A stretch of DNA of 64,000 bases, taken from the NCBI RefSeq assembly GCF_014648255.1, contig NZ_BMQT01000004.1, positions 372,001-436,000 of the forward strand. The letters are read 5' to 3'. Position 1 is the first letter of the stretch, and the number at the start of each line of letters is the position of its first letter. Below are positions 31,570 to 40,088 of the stretch, in pieces. The translations under genes and the position numbers were made by a program. The notes under the pieces are model-generated. The model searched no databases, had not been told where the DNA came from, and worked only from the letters and a program-made list of their open reading frames with translations. Source of the stretch: Nocardioides albus. GTDB lineage: Bacteria; Actinomycetota; Actinomycetes; Propionibacteriales; Nocardioidaceae.

Positions 31570-34500
31570 ATGACCACCAATGACGCGCTCATCGCCGAGG
31601 TCGACGACCTCGTCCGCGGCTGGCTGACGAAGGCTTCGACCAAGCCGACCGCCGCTGCCGCGCAGCGCCTCGCCGACGTCCTCAAGGACCCTGCGGGGCT
31701 CGACTTCACCGTCGGCTTCGTCGACCGGGTGATCCGGCCCGAGGACGTACGCGTGGCGGCGGCCAGCCTTCGTGAGCTGGCCGGCAACGTACCTTCGTTC
31801 CTGCCCTGGCACCTGAAGCTGGGCGTGAAGCTCGGCGCGCTGATGTCGCTGGTCGCGCCGTGGTTCGTCATCCCGGTCGCTCGCCGTGCGCTGCGGCAGA
31901 TGGTGGGTCACCTCCTGATCGACGCCTCCGACGCGCGGCTCGGCAAGCAGATCGAGCGGATCCGTGAGCGCGGCGTCTCGCTGAACATCAACCTCCTCGG
32001 TGAGGCCGTCCTCGGGCAGAAGGAGGCCGACCGTCGTCTGGCCGGGATTCGCAAGCTGCTGTCCCGCGACGACGTCGACTACGTCTCGGTGAAGGTCTCC
32101 TCGCCGGTCGCGCCGCACGCGGTCTGGGCCTACGACGAGGCGGTCGAGCACGTCGTCGAGCGACTGCTCCCGCTCTACACCTACGCAGCCAAGTCCTCTG
32201 CTGCCGGGACGAAGAAGTTCATCAACCTGGACATGGAGGAGTACCGCGACCTCGACATGACCATCGATGTCTTCACGCGGCTCCTCGACCGGCCCGAGCT
32301 GGTCGACCTGGAGGCGGGGATCGTCCTTCAGGCCTACCTGCCCGACGCGATGGCCGCGATGATCCGGCTGCAGGAGTGGTCGGCTGCTCGCCGTGCGCGT
32401 GGGGGCGCGGCGATCAAGGTGCGCCTGGTCAAGGGCGCCAACCTGCCGATGGAGCACGTCGAGGCGTCGCTGCACGGCTGGCCCGTCGCGACCTGGACGA
32501 CCAAGCAGGACTCCGACACCAACTACAAGCGGGTGCTGTCCTGGTCCCTGACCCCCGAGCGGATGGCCAACGTGCGTCTCGGCGTTGCCGGCCACAACCT
32601 GTTCGACGTGGCGTACGCGTGGATCCTGGCTGGTCAGCGCGGTGTTCGTGACTCGGTCGAGTTCGAGATGCTGCTGGGGATGGCCGAGGGCCAGGCCGAA
32701 GCGGTCCAGGAGACCGTTGGCGGCCTGCTGCTCTACGTGCCGGTCGTGCACCCGAAGGACTTCGACGTCGCGATCGCCTATCTCGTCCGGCGCCTCGAGG
32801 AAGGCGCGAGCACCGAGAACTTCATGTCGGCCGTCTTCGACCTCAACTCCTCTGAGGCCCTCTACAAGCGTGAGAAGGAGCGGTTCGTACGCTCCCTGGA
32901 GGCTGTCGACGAGTCCGTGCCGGCGCCCAACCGGACCCAGGACCGGCGTCTGCCGGTCGCGGACGACGTCCAGACCCAGTTCGACAATGTCCCCGACACC
33001 GACCCGCACCTGCCGGGCAACCGCGAGTGGGGCAAGTCGATCATCGGCCGGGTCGGCTCCTCGACCCTCGGTGACCAGCTGGTTGCCGACCACATGGTGA
33101 CCTCGGTCGAGGCCGTCGAGTCGGTGCTCGAGGGTGCCGTCGGCGCCCAGGCCGACTGGGCTCGGAAGACCGGCGCCGAGCGGGCCGCCGTGCTGCGGGC
33201 CGCCGCGGTCGAGGTCGAGCGGCGTCGCGCCGAGTGGCTCGAGGTCGGTGCCTCGGAGTGTGGCAAGACGCTCGACCAGGGTGACCCGGAGGTCTCCGAG
33301 GCGATCGACTTCCTCAACTACTACGCGAGCCTGGCCGAGCAGCTCGACACGGTCGACGGTGCGCGCCAGGTGCCCGTCCGGCTCACGCTGGTCACCCCGC
33401 CGTGGAACTTCCCGCTCGCCATCCCGACCGGTGGCGTCGCCGCCGCGCTCGCGGCCGGCTCGGCCGTGGTGATCAAGCCGGCGCCGCAGGCGCGGCGTTG
33501 CGGCTCGGTCCTGGTGGAGACGCTGTGGGCCGCAGGGGTGCCGAAGGAGATCCTCCGGCTCGTTCACGTTCCGGAGAACGAGGTCGGCCGCGCGCTGATC
33601 GCCTCGCCGCTGGTGGACCGGCTGATCCTGACCGGTGCGTTCGACACCGCCGAGCTGTTCCGCTCGTTCCGCTCGGACCTGCCGCTGCTGGCCGAGACCT
33701 CCGGCAAGAACTCGCTCGTGGTCACCCCCGACGCCGACCTCGACCTGGCGGTCAAGGACCTCGTCTACTCCGCCTTCGGTCACGCCGGACAGAAGTGCTC
33801 GGCGGCGTCGCTGGGCATCCTCGTCGGCTCGGTCGCGACCTCGCGTCGCTTCCGCGACCAGCTGGTCGACGCGGTGACCTCGCTTCGCGTGGGTTACCCG
33901 ACCGACCCGACGGTGCAGGTGGGCCCGGTCATCGAGCCCGCCTCCGGCAAGCTGCTCAAGGCGCTGACGACGCTTGCGCCGGGTGAGTCATGGCTCGTGA
34001 AGCCGCGCCAGCTCGACGACACCGGCCGGCTCTGGTCGCCTGGCGTCAAGACCGGCGTCAAGCGCGGCTCCGAGTTCCACCTGACCGAATACTTCGGCCC
34101 TGTCCTCGGGCTGATCTCGGCCGGCTCGCTGGACGAGGCTCTCGAGATCCAGAACGAGGTCGATTACGGCCTCACCGCGGGCATCCACAGCCTGGACCGG
34201 GCCGAGATCGAGCAGTGGCTCGACGCCGTCGAGGCCGGGAACGTCTACGTCAACCGCGGCATCACCGGCGCCATCGTGCGTCGCCAGCCGTTCGGTGGCT
34301 GGAAGAAGTCGGCAGTCGGTGCCGGTACGAAGGCCGGTGGGCCGAACTACCTCGTCGGACTCAGCGACTGGGTGCCGGCTCCGGCCACCGAGCTCGCGAC
34401 GCCGGCGCCGGCCGTCCGGTCGCTGGTCGACTGGGCCGGAAGGCTGCAGCTGGACGAGATCGACATGCTCCGCCGCGGAGCCGGTTCGGACGCGGTCGCC

Positions 34501-34983
34501 TGGGAGCGTGAGTTCGGTGCCGCCCGGGACGTGTCGCGCCTGACCGCCGAGGTCAACGTGCTGCGCTACTCGCCGGTGCCGGTCACCATCCGGTACGAGG
34601 GCGGTCCGATCGCTCACCTGCTGCGGGTCCTCGCTGCCGGTGTTGCGGCCGAGGCGCCGGTGACCGTGTCCGTCGCCACCACCCTGGACGAGGACACCGC
34701 CGCGCTGGTGCGGGCGACCGGTGCGACCTACGTCGTCGAGGACATGGCCGCGTGGACGTCGATCCTCTCCGGACCGTATGCGCCCAGCCGCGTACGTCTC
34801 CTGGGTGGGTCGCGTGAGGCCTTCGCCGAAGCGAGCCAGGGCAGGGTCGACATCGCCCTCTACGCCCAGCCCGTCGTCGAGGCCGGCCGCGTCGAGCTGC
34901 TCACCTTCCTGCACGAGCAGGCCGTCTCCGTCACCGCGCACCGCTTCGGCTCGCCGACGCCGCTGGTGGAGAACCTCTTCTGA
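31570..34983 (+). CDS. putA: Bifunctional proline dehydrogenase / glutamate semialdehyde dehydrogenase
   Basis: 1137 residues. Residues 1 to ~450 are the FAD-binding proline dehydrogenase barrel (KVRLVKGANLPMEHVE). About 480-1000 is the aldehyde dehydrogenase with Glu709 (LAETSGKNS) and Cys743 (GQKCSA). A C-terminal extension of ~140 residues resembles an inactive ALDH-like flap seen in actinobacterial PutA. There is no N-terminal ribbon-helix-helix DNA-binding domain, so it is not self-regulating; the divergent LysR probably controls it. Together the domains convert proline to glutamate with substrate channelling. ATG 31570 was preferred over the longer frame, whose extra residues overlap lysR. 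Confidence 0.95.
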   Translation: MTTNDALIAEVDDLVRGWLTKASTKPTAAAAQRLADVLKDPAGLDFTVGFVDRVIRPEDVRVAAASLRELAGNVPSFLPWHLKLGVKLGALMSLVAPWFVIPVARRALRQMVGHLLIDASDARLGKQIERIRERGVSLNINLLGEAVLGQKEADRRLAGIRKLLSRDDVDYVSVKVSSPVAPHAVWAYDEAVEHVVERLLPLYTYAAKSSAAGTKKFINLDMEEYRDLDMTIDVFTRLLDRPELVDLEAGIVLQAYLPDAMAAMIRLQEWSAARRARGGAAIKVRLVKGANLPMEHVEASLHGWPVATWTTKQDSDTNYKRVLSWSLTPERMANVRLGVAGHNLFDVAYAWILAGQRGVRDSVEFEMLLGMAEGQAEAVQETVGGLLLYVPVVHPKDFDVAIAYLVRRLEEGASTENFMSAVFDLNSSEALYKREKERFVRSLEAVDESVPAPNRTQDRRLPVADDVQTQFDNVPDTDPHLPGNREWGKSIIGRVGSSTLGDQLVADHMVTSVEAVESVLEGAVGAQADWARKTGAERAAVLRAAAVEVERRRAEWLEVGASECGKTLDQGDPEVSEAIDFLNYYASLAEQLDTVDGARQVPVRLTLVTPPWNFPLAIPTGGVAAALAAGSAVVIKPAPQARRCGSVLVETLWAAGVPKEILRLVHVPENEVGRALIASPLVDRLILTGAFDTAELFRSFRSDLPLLAETSGKNSLVVTPDADLDLAVKDLVYSAFGHAGQKCSAASLGILVGSVATSRRFRDQLVDAVTSLRVGYPTDPTVQVGPVIEPASGKLLKALTTLAPGESWLVKPRQLDDTGRLWSPGVKTGVKRGSEFHLTEYFGPVLGLISAGSLDEALEIQNEVDYGLTAGIHSLDRAEIEQWLDAVEAGNVYVNRGITGAIVRRQPFGGWKKSAVGAGTKAGGPNYLVGLSDWVPAPATELATPAPAVRSLVDWAGRLQLDEIDMLRRGAGSDAVAWEREFGAARDVSRLTAEVNVLRYSPVPVTIRYEGGPIAHLLRVLAAGVAAEAPVTVSVATTLDEDTAALVRATGATYVVEDMAAWTSILSGPYAPSRVRLLGGSREAFAEASQGRVDIALYAQPVVEAGRVELLTFLHEQAVSVTAHRFGSPTPLVENLF

Positions 34984-34989
34984 CAGCAC

Positions 34990-35025
34990 GGCCGAGTCGG
35001 CTCGTCATGGCGAGCCGACTCGGCC
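34990..35025. terminator. GGCCGAGTCGGCTCG palindrome after putA
   Basis: Perfect 15-bp arms 34990-35004 and 35011-35025 with a six-base loop, seven bp past the putA stop. It is the first of three related elements in 500 bp; the others lie at 35440-35477 and 35490-35516. Confidence 0.75.
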
Positions 35026-35051
35026 GAGCGGCGTACTCCTACAGTGGTGGT

Positions 35052-35480
35052 ATGACCACGACCGCGCGAACGACCGCGCGTCTCCTGCTGGGTGCCGTGA
35101 TGGTGGGTGCCGGGGTGGCTCATCTGAGCACCCAGCGACAGGAGTTCCGGGCGCAGGTGCCCGACTGGTTCCCCATCGACGAGGATCTGACCGTTGTCGG
35201 ATCCGGCGTCGTCGAGATCGGGCTCGGACTCGCCTTCATCGCGCTGCCAGGCAAGCAACGACTCATCGGGGCGCTGCTGGCCGCCTTCTTCGTCGCGATC
35301 TTCCCGGGCAACATCGCGCAGTATGTGGAAGGGATCGACGCGTTCGGCCTCGACACCGACCGCAAACGGTTGATCCGGCTGTTCTTCCAACCCGTGCTCG
35401 TGGTCTGGGCTCTGTTCGGCGGCGGCTGGCTGCGAGTCCGCGCCGAGTCGGCTCGTCAGGACGAGCCGACTCGGCGCTGA
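35052..35480 (+). CDS. DoxX-like small membrane protein
   Basis: 142 residues with four hydrophobic segments (about 10-27, 50-66, 74-92, 115-130) and the DoxX-like EIGLGLAFIALPGKQRLIGALLA pattern. DoxX relatives are involved in membrane redox or sulfur metabolism, but this one is uncharacterised. The last twelve residues (AESARQDEPTRR) are encoded by a palindromic repeat element lying directly before the stop. ATG at 35052 was preferred over an upstream in-frame start that would run through the preceding hairpin. Confidence 0.78.
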   Translation: MTTTARTTARLLLGAVMVGAGVAHLSTQRQEFRAQVPDWFPIDEDLTVVGSGVVEIGLGLAFIALPGKQRLIGALLAAFFVAIFPGNIAQYVEGIDAFGLDTDRKRLIRLFFQPVLVVWALFGGGWLRVRAESARQDEPTRR

Positions 35481-35516
35481 TGTGTGTCAGGACGAGCCGA
35501 CTCGAGCGGCGTCCTG
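35440..35516. repeat. Palindromic GCCGAGTCGGCTCGT element overlapping two convergent gene ends
   Basis: A perfect 17-bp stem (35440-35456 with 35461-35477) ends immediately before the DoxX-like stop codon. A third partial copy (about 35490-35516) encodes the last residues (DAARVGSS) of the opposite-strand hydrolase. Both stops lie within the element cluster, six bp apart. Confidence 0.8.
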
Positions 35517-37118
35517 AGCCCCCGCCCACGTACGCAGATAGGACTCCGAGCCGCGGACGATGTCGTCGATGACGTCCTGGCCGCCGGTGAGGCGGAGGTC
35601 CTCGAGGTAGTCGGGGATCATCCCGTAGTGGGCGACACCGTCGGTGTTGTAGTCCCAGATCCGCTTGCCGGTGACCTGGCGGTCGACCACGGAGTCACCG
35701 AGGATGCCGGGGAACGGGTAGCCGACCCGAGTCTTGGCGGGGCCAGGGGTGCCACCGAAGCCGTTCATGTCGAAGCCGAACCCGATGCCCGCGCCGTAGC
35801 GGTCCCGGACGGGTGCGGTGCGGACGTACTCGGCCAGGAACTGGTCGGTGCTGTGGCCGTAGATCGTCGAGAACCCGCCGAGAGCGTAGAGCCGGTCGAG
35901 GTAGCGCTCGTCCATCCAGGAGTGGCTGGCGAGGACCCCGGGGTAGTCGCTCTCCTCGAGGATGTCGAGGGCGCGATCGGCGGCCTTGGCGCTCATGTGG
36001 TCGACCTCGACCATCATGCCGCGCTTGATGAGTCCGCGGAGGGCGTACTCGCCCAGCGCCGACAGGCCGTAGGGGTTGCAGACCGTGCCCGATGGATAGA
36101 TCGGGGGCTGCGGCAGCCAGTCGAGCTCGGCGGGCCGGTCGACGAGGCGCGGGTTGTTGTCGTGCGGCTGGTCGGGGTCGCAGGCCTTCGGAGTCCAGAA
36201 GGTGCCGGTCGTGAGGAACTGCCCGGCGTTGATCAGCAGCCCGGTGGTGCCCTTGTCGTAGCGGACGCCGCAGAGCGCGTTGTCGAACTTGTGGCAGAGG
36301 AACATCGAGGAGACGCCGAGCGACTTCAGCTCGTCGAGCCCCTTGTCGATGTTGGCGCGGGTGCACGAGGGCAACCGCAGTTTTTGGGAACAGCCGAACG
36401 GCTCGGAGGTCTCCACGCCGAGCACGACGGCCAGCTTGCCTTCCTCGATCACCTCGCGCGCCTGCTCGGCGTCGGTGACGATCCGGTACCACCCGCGCCC
36501 CTCGCCGCCGTACTGCGCGTCGATGAACGCCTGGGTGTCGTACGCATCCCGGGCCTGTCTCCGCACCGCGGTCATCTCGTCGCACGACTGGTGGGTGCCG
36601 GGGTTGATCGCGCACAGCGCCTTGTTGCTGGTCAGCTGCACCACCAGAGTCCGCTGGCCAGCGCGCCAGGCCCGCTCGACCCAGCGGTAGTACATCTGCT
36701 GGTGGGTCAGCGAGTCGTACGTCGGCCAGTCCTTGAACGAGGGCCAGCCGACGGTGTCGTGGAACCCGAGCGGGCTGCCGGATCGGGTCAGGTTCTCCAG
36801 CAGCGCGGTCTCGCCGGCGATCCCGTGGGAAGGGCAGTCCTTGAGCGCGTCCGCGATCCCGGCCTCGGAGAAGGCCTTCCCGCAGACCGCCGCGCCACCG
36901 ATGCCGTCCTGCATGAACATGTGGCTGTGGGCATCGATCAGCCCTTGCACCGTGCCGTCCGGAGCGGTGCCGGTGAACGGCTCGCCGGTCACGTTGATCT
37001 CGGACTCCGGCGATGGCAGCTGCCTTTCCGCATCATCGCCGGACGCTGGTGGCCCCACCATCGCGACGGTCACCGCGAGGGCGATCACAGCAAGCAGAGA
37101 CGTACGACGGATGCGCAT
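35487..37118 (-). CDS. Secreted metal-dependent hydrolase, membrane-dipeptidase (M19)-like
   Basis: 543 residues. A signal peptide (1-26, cleavage after ASG) precedes an amidohydrolase-type fold with metal ligands HSH (64-66, DAHSHMF). Further conserved His/Asp clusters are EVDHMSAKAAD, LASHSWMDERY and GFGFDMNGFGG near the C-terminus. The spacing resembles M19 renal-dipeptidase-like enzymes, which cleave dipeptides and some lactams, but Cys-rich inserts (CDEMTA, CTRAN, CNPYG) make it atypical and fit an extracellular role. The C-terminal tail derives from an interspersed repeat. Substrate unknown. Confidence 0.75.
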   Translation of the reverse strand: MRIRRTSLLAVIALAVTVAMVGPPASGDDAERQLPSPESEINVTGEPFTGTAPDGTVQGLIDAHSHMFMQDGIGGAAVCGKAFSEAGIADALKDCPSHGIAGETALLENLTRSGSPLGFHDTVGWPSFKDWPTYDSLTHQQMYYRWVERAWRAGQRTLVVQLTSNKALCAINPGTHQSCDEMTAVRRQARDAYDTQAFIDAQYGGEGRGWYRIVTDAEQAREVIEEGKLAVVLGVETSEPFGCSQKLRLPSCTRANIDKGLDELKSLGVSSMFLCHKFDNALCGVRYDKGTTGLLINAGQFLTTGTFWTPKACDPDQPHDNNPRLVDRPAELDWLPQPPIYPSGTVCNPYGLSALGEYALRGLIKRGMMVEVDHMSAKAADRALDILEESDYPGVLASHSWMDERYLDRLYALGGFSTIYGHSTDQFLAEYVRTAPVRDRYGAGIGFGFDMNGFGGTPGPAKTRVGYPFPGILGDSVVDRQVTGKRIWDYNTDGVAHYGMIPDYLEDLRLTGGQDVIDDIVRGSESYLRTWAGAQDAARVGSS

Positions 37119-37230
37119 GTGGCCTCCCGGTGACCAGCGGCGTCATAGTGTGGGAATCGCAACCTAGCAGTTGCTTGGGGCCTTTGGGGACGTATTCGCG
37201 CAGGTCATCGGCTCTGACAGACTGGCGGCC

Positions 37231-38019
37231 ATGACGATCGCGATCATCGGTGCAGGCAACATGGGCGGGGCTGTGCTCGCCGGACTTCTCGAGGCGGGGC
37301 ACGCCCCGGAGAGCGTGATCGTCGTCGAGGCTCGCGAGGAGCAGGCGGCCGCGCTGCGGGAGAAGCACGGCGTCCGTACGCTGCCCGCGCCCGAAGCCGT
37401 GGCCGAGGCCGACATCGTGGTGCTGGGCGTGAAGCCCTACGGCGTGGTGCCGGTGCTGGAGTCGATCGCCTCCTCGCTACGGCAGGGGACCACGGTGGTC
37501 TCGCTGGCCGCCGGCGTCCCGACCTCGGCGATGGAGCCCGCCGTCCCTGACGGTGTCTCGGTCGTGCGGGTCATGCCCAACACCCCTGCTCTGGTCGGCG
37601 AGGGCATGTCCGCGGTGGCCGGTGGCGCGAAGGCGACGCCGGATGCGGTCGCCGCGGCCGCCGACCTGATGGGCGCTGTCGGCAAGGTCGTCACCGTGCC
37701 CGAGTCCCAGATCGATGCTGTCACCGCGATCAGCGGCTCCGGCCCGGCGTACGTCTTCATGATCGCCGAGGCCTGGATCGAGGCCGGCGTCCACCTGGGG
37801 CTTACTCGGGACGATGCGACCACCCTCGTCATCCAGACGCTGGCCGGATCAGCCGAGCTACTCAAGAGCGGCACCCACCCGGCGATCCTCCGCGAGCAGG
37901 TCACCAGCCCCGGTGGCACGACGGCCGCCGCCCTCGGTGCGCTGGAGCAGAACGGCCTGCGCGCGTCCTTCCTCGAGGCCACCCGCGCCGCCTACGTACG
38001 CTCCAAGGAGCTGTCCTAG
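37231..38019 (+). CDS. proC: Pyrroline-5-carboxylate reductase
   Basis: 262 residues. The Rossmann motif GAGNMGGAVLAGL (7-19) starts the NADPH domain. The C-terminal dimerisation domain carries the ProC signatures SGSGPAYVFMIAEA and VTSPGGTTAAALGALE, with the Thr/Ser residues that bind pyrroline carboxylate. It makes proline, the reverse direction of PutA. ATG 37231 begins the nucleotide fold; the frame extends 20 codons upstream but without family sequence. Single gene, divergent from the dipeptidase-like gene. Confidence 0.95.
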   Translation: MTIAIIGAGNMGGAVLAGLLEAGHAPESVIVVEAREEQAAALREKHGVRTLPAPEAVAEADIVVLGVKPYGVVPVLESIASSLRQGTTVVSLAAGVPTSAMEPAVPDGVSVVRVMPNTPALVGEGMSAVAGGAKATPDAVAAAADLMGAVGKVVTVPESQIDAVTAISGSGPAYVFMIAEAWIEAGVHLGLTRDDATTLVIQTLAGSAELLKSGTHPAILREQVTSPGGTTAAALGALEQNGLRASFLEATRAAYVRSKELS

Positions 38020-38025
38020 CCCCCG

Positions 38026-38157
38026 CCCCGTCGGTCGAGCCGCGAGGCCCCCTGCGGCCGAGCGTGTCGAGACCAACACGGTTCCCATCGAGCGCGGAGG
38101 GGATTGTGTTGGTCTCGACACCGCTCGCTGGCGCTCGCGGGCTCGACCAGCGGGGCC
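38026..38157. repeat. Large palindromic interspersed element, copy 1 (about 130 bp)
   Basis: The left arm (GTCGGTCGAGCCGCGAG ... GTGTCGAGACCAACAC) and right arm (GTGTTGGTCTCGACACCGCT ... GCTCGACCAGCGG) are imperfect complements around a ~25-bp centre. It fills the gap between convergent proC and the acyl-CoA dehydrogenase gene. The closest relative is 62584-62706; its right arm also resembles the in-gene copy at 60428-60480. Confidence 0.8.
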
Positions 38158-38161
38158 GGGG

Positions 38162-39310
38162 TTACAGGCCGAGGTGGCGGCTGATGATCAGCTTCTGGAC
38201 CTCGGTGGTGCCGCCGTAGATGGTCTGGATGCGGCTGTCGATGAACGCCTTGGCGATCGGGTATTCCATCATGTAGCCGTAGCCGCCGTGGATCTGGACG
38301 CCCTGGTCGACGAACTTCTTCTGCAGTTCGGTGGTCCACCACTTCGCCATGCTGGCCAGGACGGTGTCGGCGGTGCCGGCGTTGAGCTGGGTGATGGCGT
38401 CGTTGAGGAACAGCCGGGCGAGGTAGGCCTCGGTGGCCATCTCGGCCAGCGTGAACGCGGTGTTCTGGAAGCGGCCGATCGGGCGGCCGAAGGCCTCGCG
38501 GGTGCGGGCGTAGTCGAGGGAGAGCTCGAGGACCTGCTCGACCGCGGCGACCGCGATCGAGGCGACCGAGATCCGCTCCTGCGGCAGCAGGGTCATCAGC
38601 GAGACGAAGCCGGAGCCCTCCTCGCCGAGGAGGTTCTCCTTCGGTACGACCACGTCGGTGAAGGAGAGCTCGGCGGTGTCCTGCGCCTTCATGCCGACCT
38701 TGTCGAGGTTGCGGCCGCGCTCGAAGCCCTCCATGCCGCGCTCGACGACGAGCAGCGAGATGCCGTGGGCGCCGGCGTCGGGGTTGGTCTTGGCGACGAC
38801 GATGACGAGGTCGGCGTTGATGCCGTTGGAGATGAACGTCTTCGAGCCGTTGAGGAGGTAGTGGTCGCCCTTGTCGACCGCGGTGGTGCGTACGCCCTGG
38901 AGGTCCGAGCCCGCGCCCGGCTCGGTCATCGCGATGGCGGTGATGATGTCGCCGGACACGCAACCGGGCAGCCAACGGGCCTTCTGCTCGGCGGTGCCGA
39001 GGTGGGAGATGTAGGGGACGATGATGTCGGTGTGGACGAAGAAGCCCGGTCCGCTGGCGCCGATCTTCGCCATCTCCTCGTGGAGGACAGCATTGAACCG
39101 GAAGTCCTTGATGCCGGGGCCGCCGAACTCCTCCTCGACGTCGAAGCAGAGCAGCCCGGTGTCGCCGGCCTTCTTCCACAGCTCGCGCGGGACGATGCCG
39201 TCCTTCTCCCACTGGTCGTGGAACGGCGCGACCTCCTTCTCGAAGAACGCCTTCGCGGTGGCGCGGAAGTCCTCGTGCTCCGCCTCGTAGATGGTGGGCT
39301 TCTCGGGCAT
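38162..39310 (-). CDS. Acyl-CoA dehydrogenase
   Basis: 382 residues with the family's FAD signatures: ITAIAMTEPGAGSDLQGVRTTA (first signature), YARTREAFGRPIGRFQ (second, arginine-rich) and HGGYGYMMEYPIAKAFIDSRIQTIYGGTTEVQ near the C-terminus. The catalytic Glu is expected in this C-terminal EYP segment. It performs the first step of fatty acyl-CoA beta-oxidation. The start ATG at 39310 is the first giving family sequence. It is divergent from merR, with a TGTGACAGT operator half-site in between that is shared with the thiolase promoter. Confidence 0.93.
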   Translation of the reverse strand: MPEKPTIYEAEHEDFRATAKAFFEKEVAPFHDQWEKDGIVPRELWKKAGDTGLLCFDVEEEFGGPGIKDFRFNAVLHEEMAKIGASGPGFFVHTDIIVPYISHLGTAEQKARWLPGCVSGDIITAIAMTEPGAGSDLQGVRTTAVDKGDHYLLNGSKTFISNGINADLVIVVAKTNPDAGAHGISLLVVERGMEGFERGRNLDKVGMKAQDTAELSFTDVVVPKENLLGEEGSGFVSLMTLLPQERISVASIAVAAVEQVLELSLDYARTREAFGRPIGRFQNTAFTLAEMATEAYLARLFLNDAITQLNAGTADTVLASMAKWWTTELQKKFVDQGVQIHGGYGYMMEYPIAKAFIDSRIQTIYGGTTEVQKLIISRHLGL

Positions 39311-39377
39311 GACACTCCTTGGTCGACGGTCGATCGCATCGGGCTCGCGACTGTGACGCAAGCCACCGACGGAGCAA

Positions 39378-39394
39378 CTGTGACAGTAACACTG
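39378..39394. promoter_or_regulatory. Operator-like CTGTGACAGTAACACTG between the dehydrogenase and merR genes
   Basis: It contains TGTGACAGT, identical to the left half of the operator at 40060-40080, followed by ACACTG as an imperfect right half. A shared site at both promoters suggests coordinated control of the beta-oxidation genes, probably by the MerR protein encoded between them. Confidence 0.5.
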
Positions 39395-39430
39395 GCGAAG
39401 TAGCAACACTTTGGTCTACGGTCCCTGGAT

Positions 39431-40024
39431 ATGACCGAGACGACCGATGAGCTGATGACGATCGACGAGCTGTCGACCGTCACCGGGGTGTCGGTGCGCA
39501 CCACGCGCTACTACGCGAGCCTCGGGCTGATCCCGCCGGCGATCAGGCGCGGTCGGGTCGCCTACTACGGGCCCGAGCACCGCGCTCGCCTGGACATGGT
39601 CACAGCGCTCCAGGAGCACGGGTTCACCCTGCAGGCGATCGAGCGCTATCTCGCCCGGCTTCCCGCCGAGACCACCCGGGAGGATCTCGCGATGCAGCGC
39701 GCCATGATCACGTCCTGGGCCACCGAGCCGACCGATGACATCCAGGCCCGCATCGGCCGTGAGCTGATCGCGCTGGGTCTTCCCCGGGACGCGCTCGCCG
39801 CCGCGTACGCAGCGACCTCCCGCCTCATGGCGGACCTCGCCGACGAGCTCAACACGATCCTGCGCGATCAGGTCGTCGACCCGTTCAAGAGGACCCACCA
39901 CACCGCGGAGGAGGCTGCGCGTCTCGAGGAGGTCCTCCCGCGGCTGCGTCAGCTGACCACCGAGGCGATCGTGGTGAGCTTCCAGGACGCGGTGAACCGC
40001 ACGATTTCTCGCAATCTGTCGTGA
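39431..40024 (+). CDS. MerR-family regulator of the beta-oxidation locus
   Basis: 197 residues. The winged helix is LMTIDELSTVTGVSVRTTRYYASLGLIPPAIRRGRVAYYG (8-47), followed by a dimerisation helix and a helical C-terminal domain. No Cys metal site is present, so it belongs to the organic-ligand group. Flanked by an acyl-CoA dehydrogenase gene (divergent) and thiolase/fadB (same strand), it is the natural controller of both, with an acyl-CoA as plausible ligand. A TACGGT box eight bases before ATG suggests a leaderless transcript. Confidence 0.88.
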   Translation: MTETTDELMTIDELSTVTGVSVRTTRYYASLGLIPPAIRRGRVAYYGPEHRARLDMVTALQEHGFTLQAIERYLARLPAETTREDLAMQRAMITSWATEPTDDIQARIGRELIALGLPRDALAAAYAATSRLMADLADELNTILRDQVVDPFKRTHHTAEEAARLEEVLPRLRQLTTEAIVVSFQDAVNRTISRNLS

Positions 40025-40048
40025 GGTCTCGACAGGCTTGACCACCGG
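40025..40048. repeat. GGTCTCGACAGGCTTGACCACC interspersed element
   Basis: A 24-bp element directly after the merR stop codon, the same family as 19246-19277, 23434-23480 and 59446-59470. Confidence 0.7.
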
Positions 40049-40054
40049 ATGGGG

Positions 40055-40082
40055 TTGACTGTGACAGTTTTAGTGTCACAAT
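40055..40082 (+). promoter_or_regulatory. Thiolase promoter with embedded operator
   Basis: TTGACT (-35, 40055-40060) and CACAAT (-10, 40077-40082) are 16 bp apart, and the -10 ends six bases before the ATG, implying a leaderless mRNA. The perfect inverted repeat TGTGACA/TGTCACA (40060-40066, 40074-40080) lies between and over the boxes, so a bound protein would govern polymerase access directly. Confidence 0.65.
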
Positions 40083-40088
40083 CGGCGC

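Noticed and set aside
35007..35051. Longer DoxX-like start at 35007
   Set aside because: It would place the start inside the putA terminator hairpin and adds residues unlike the family.
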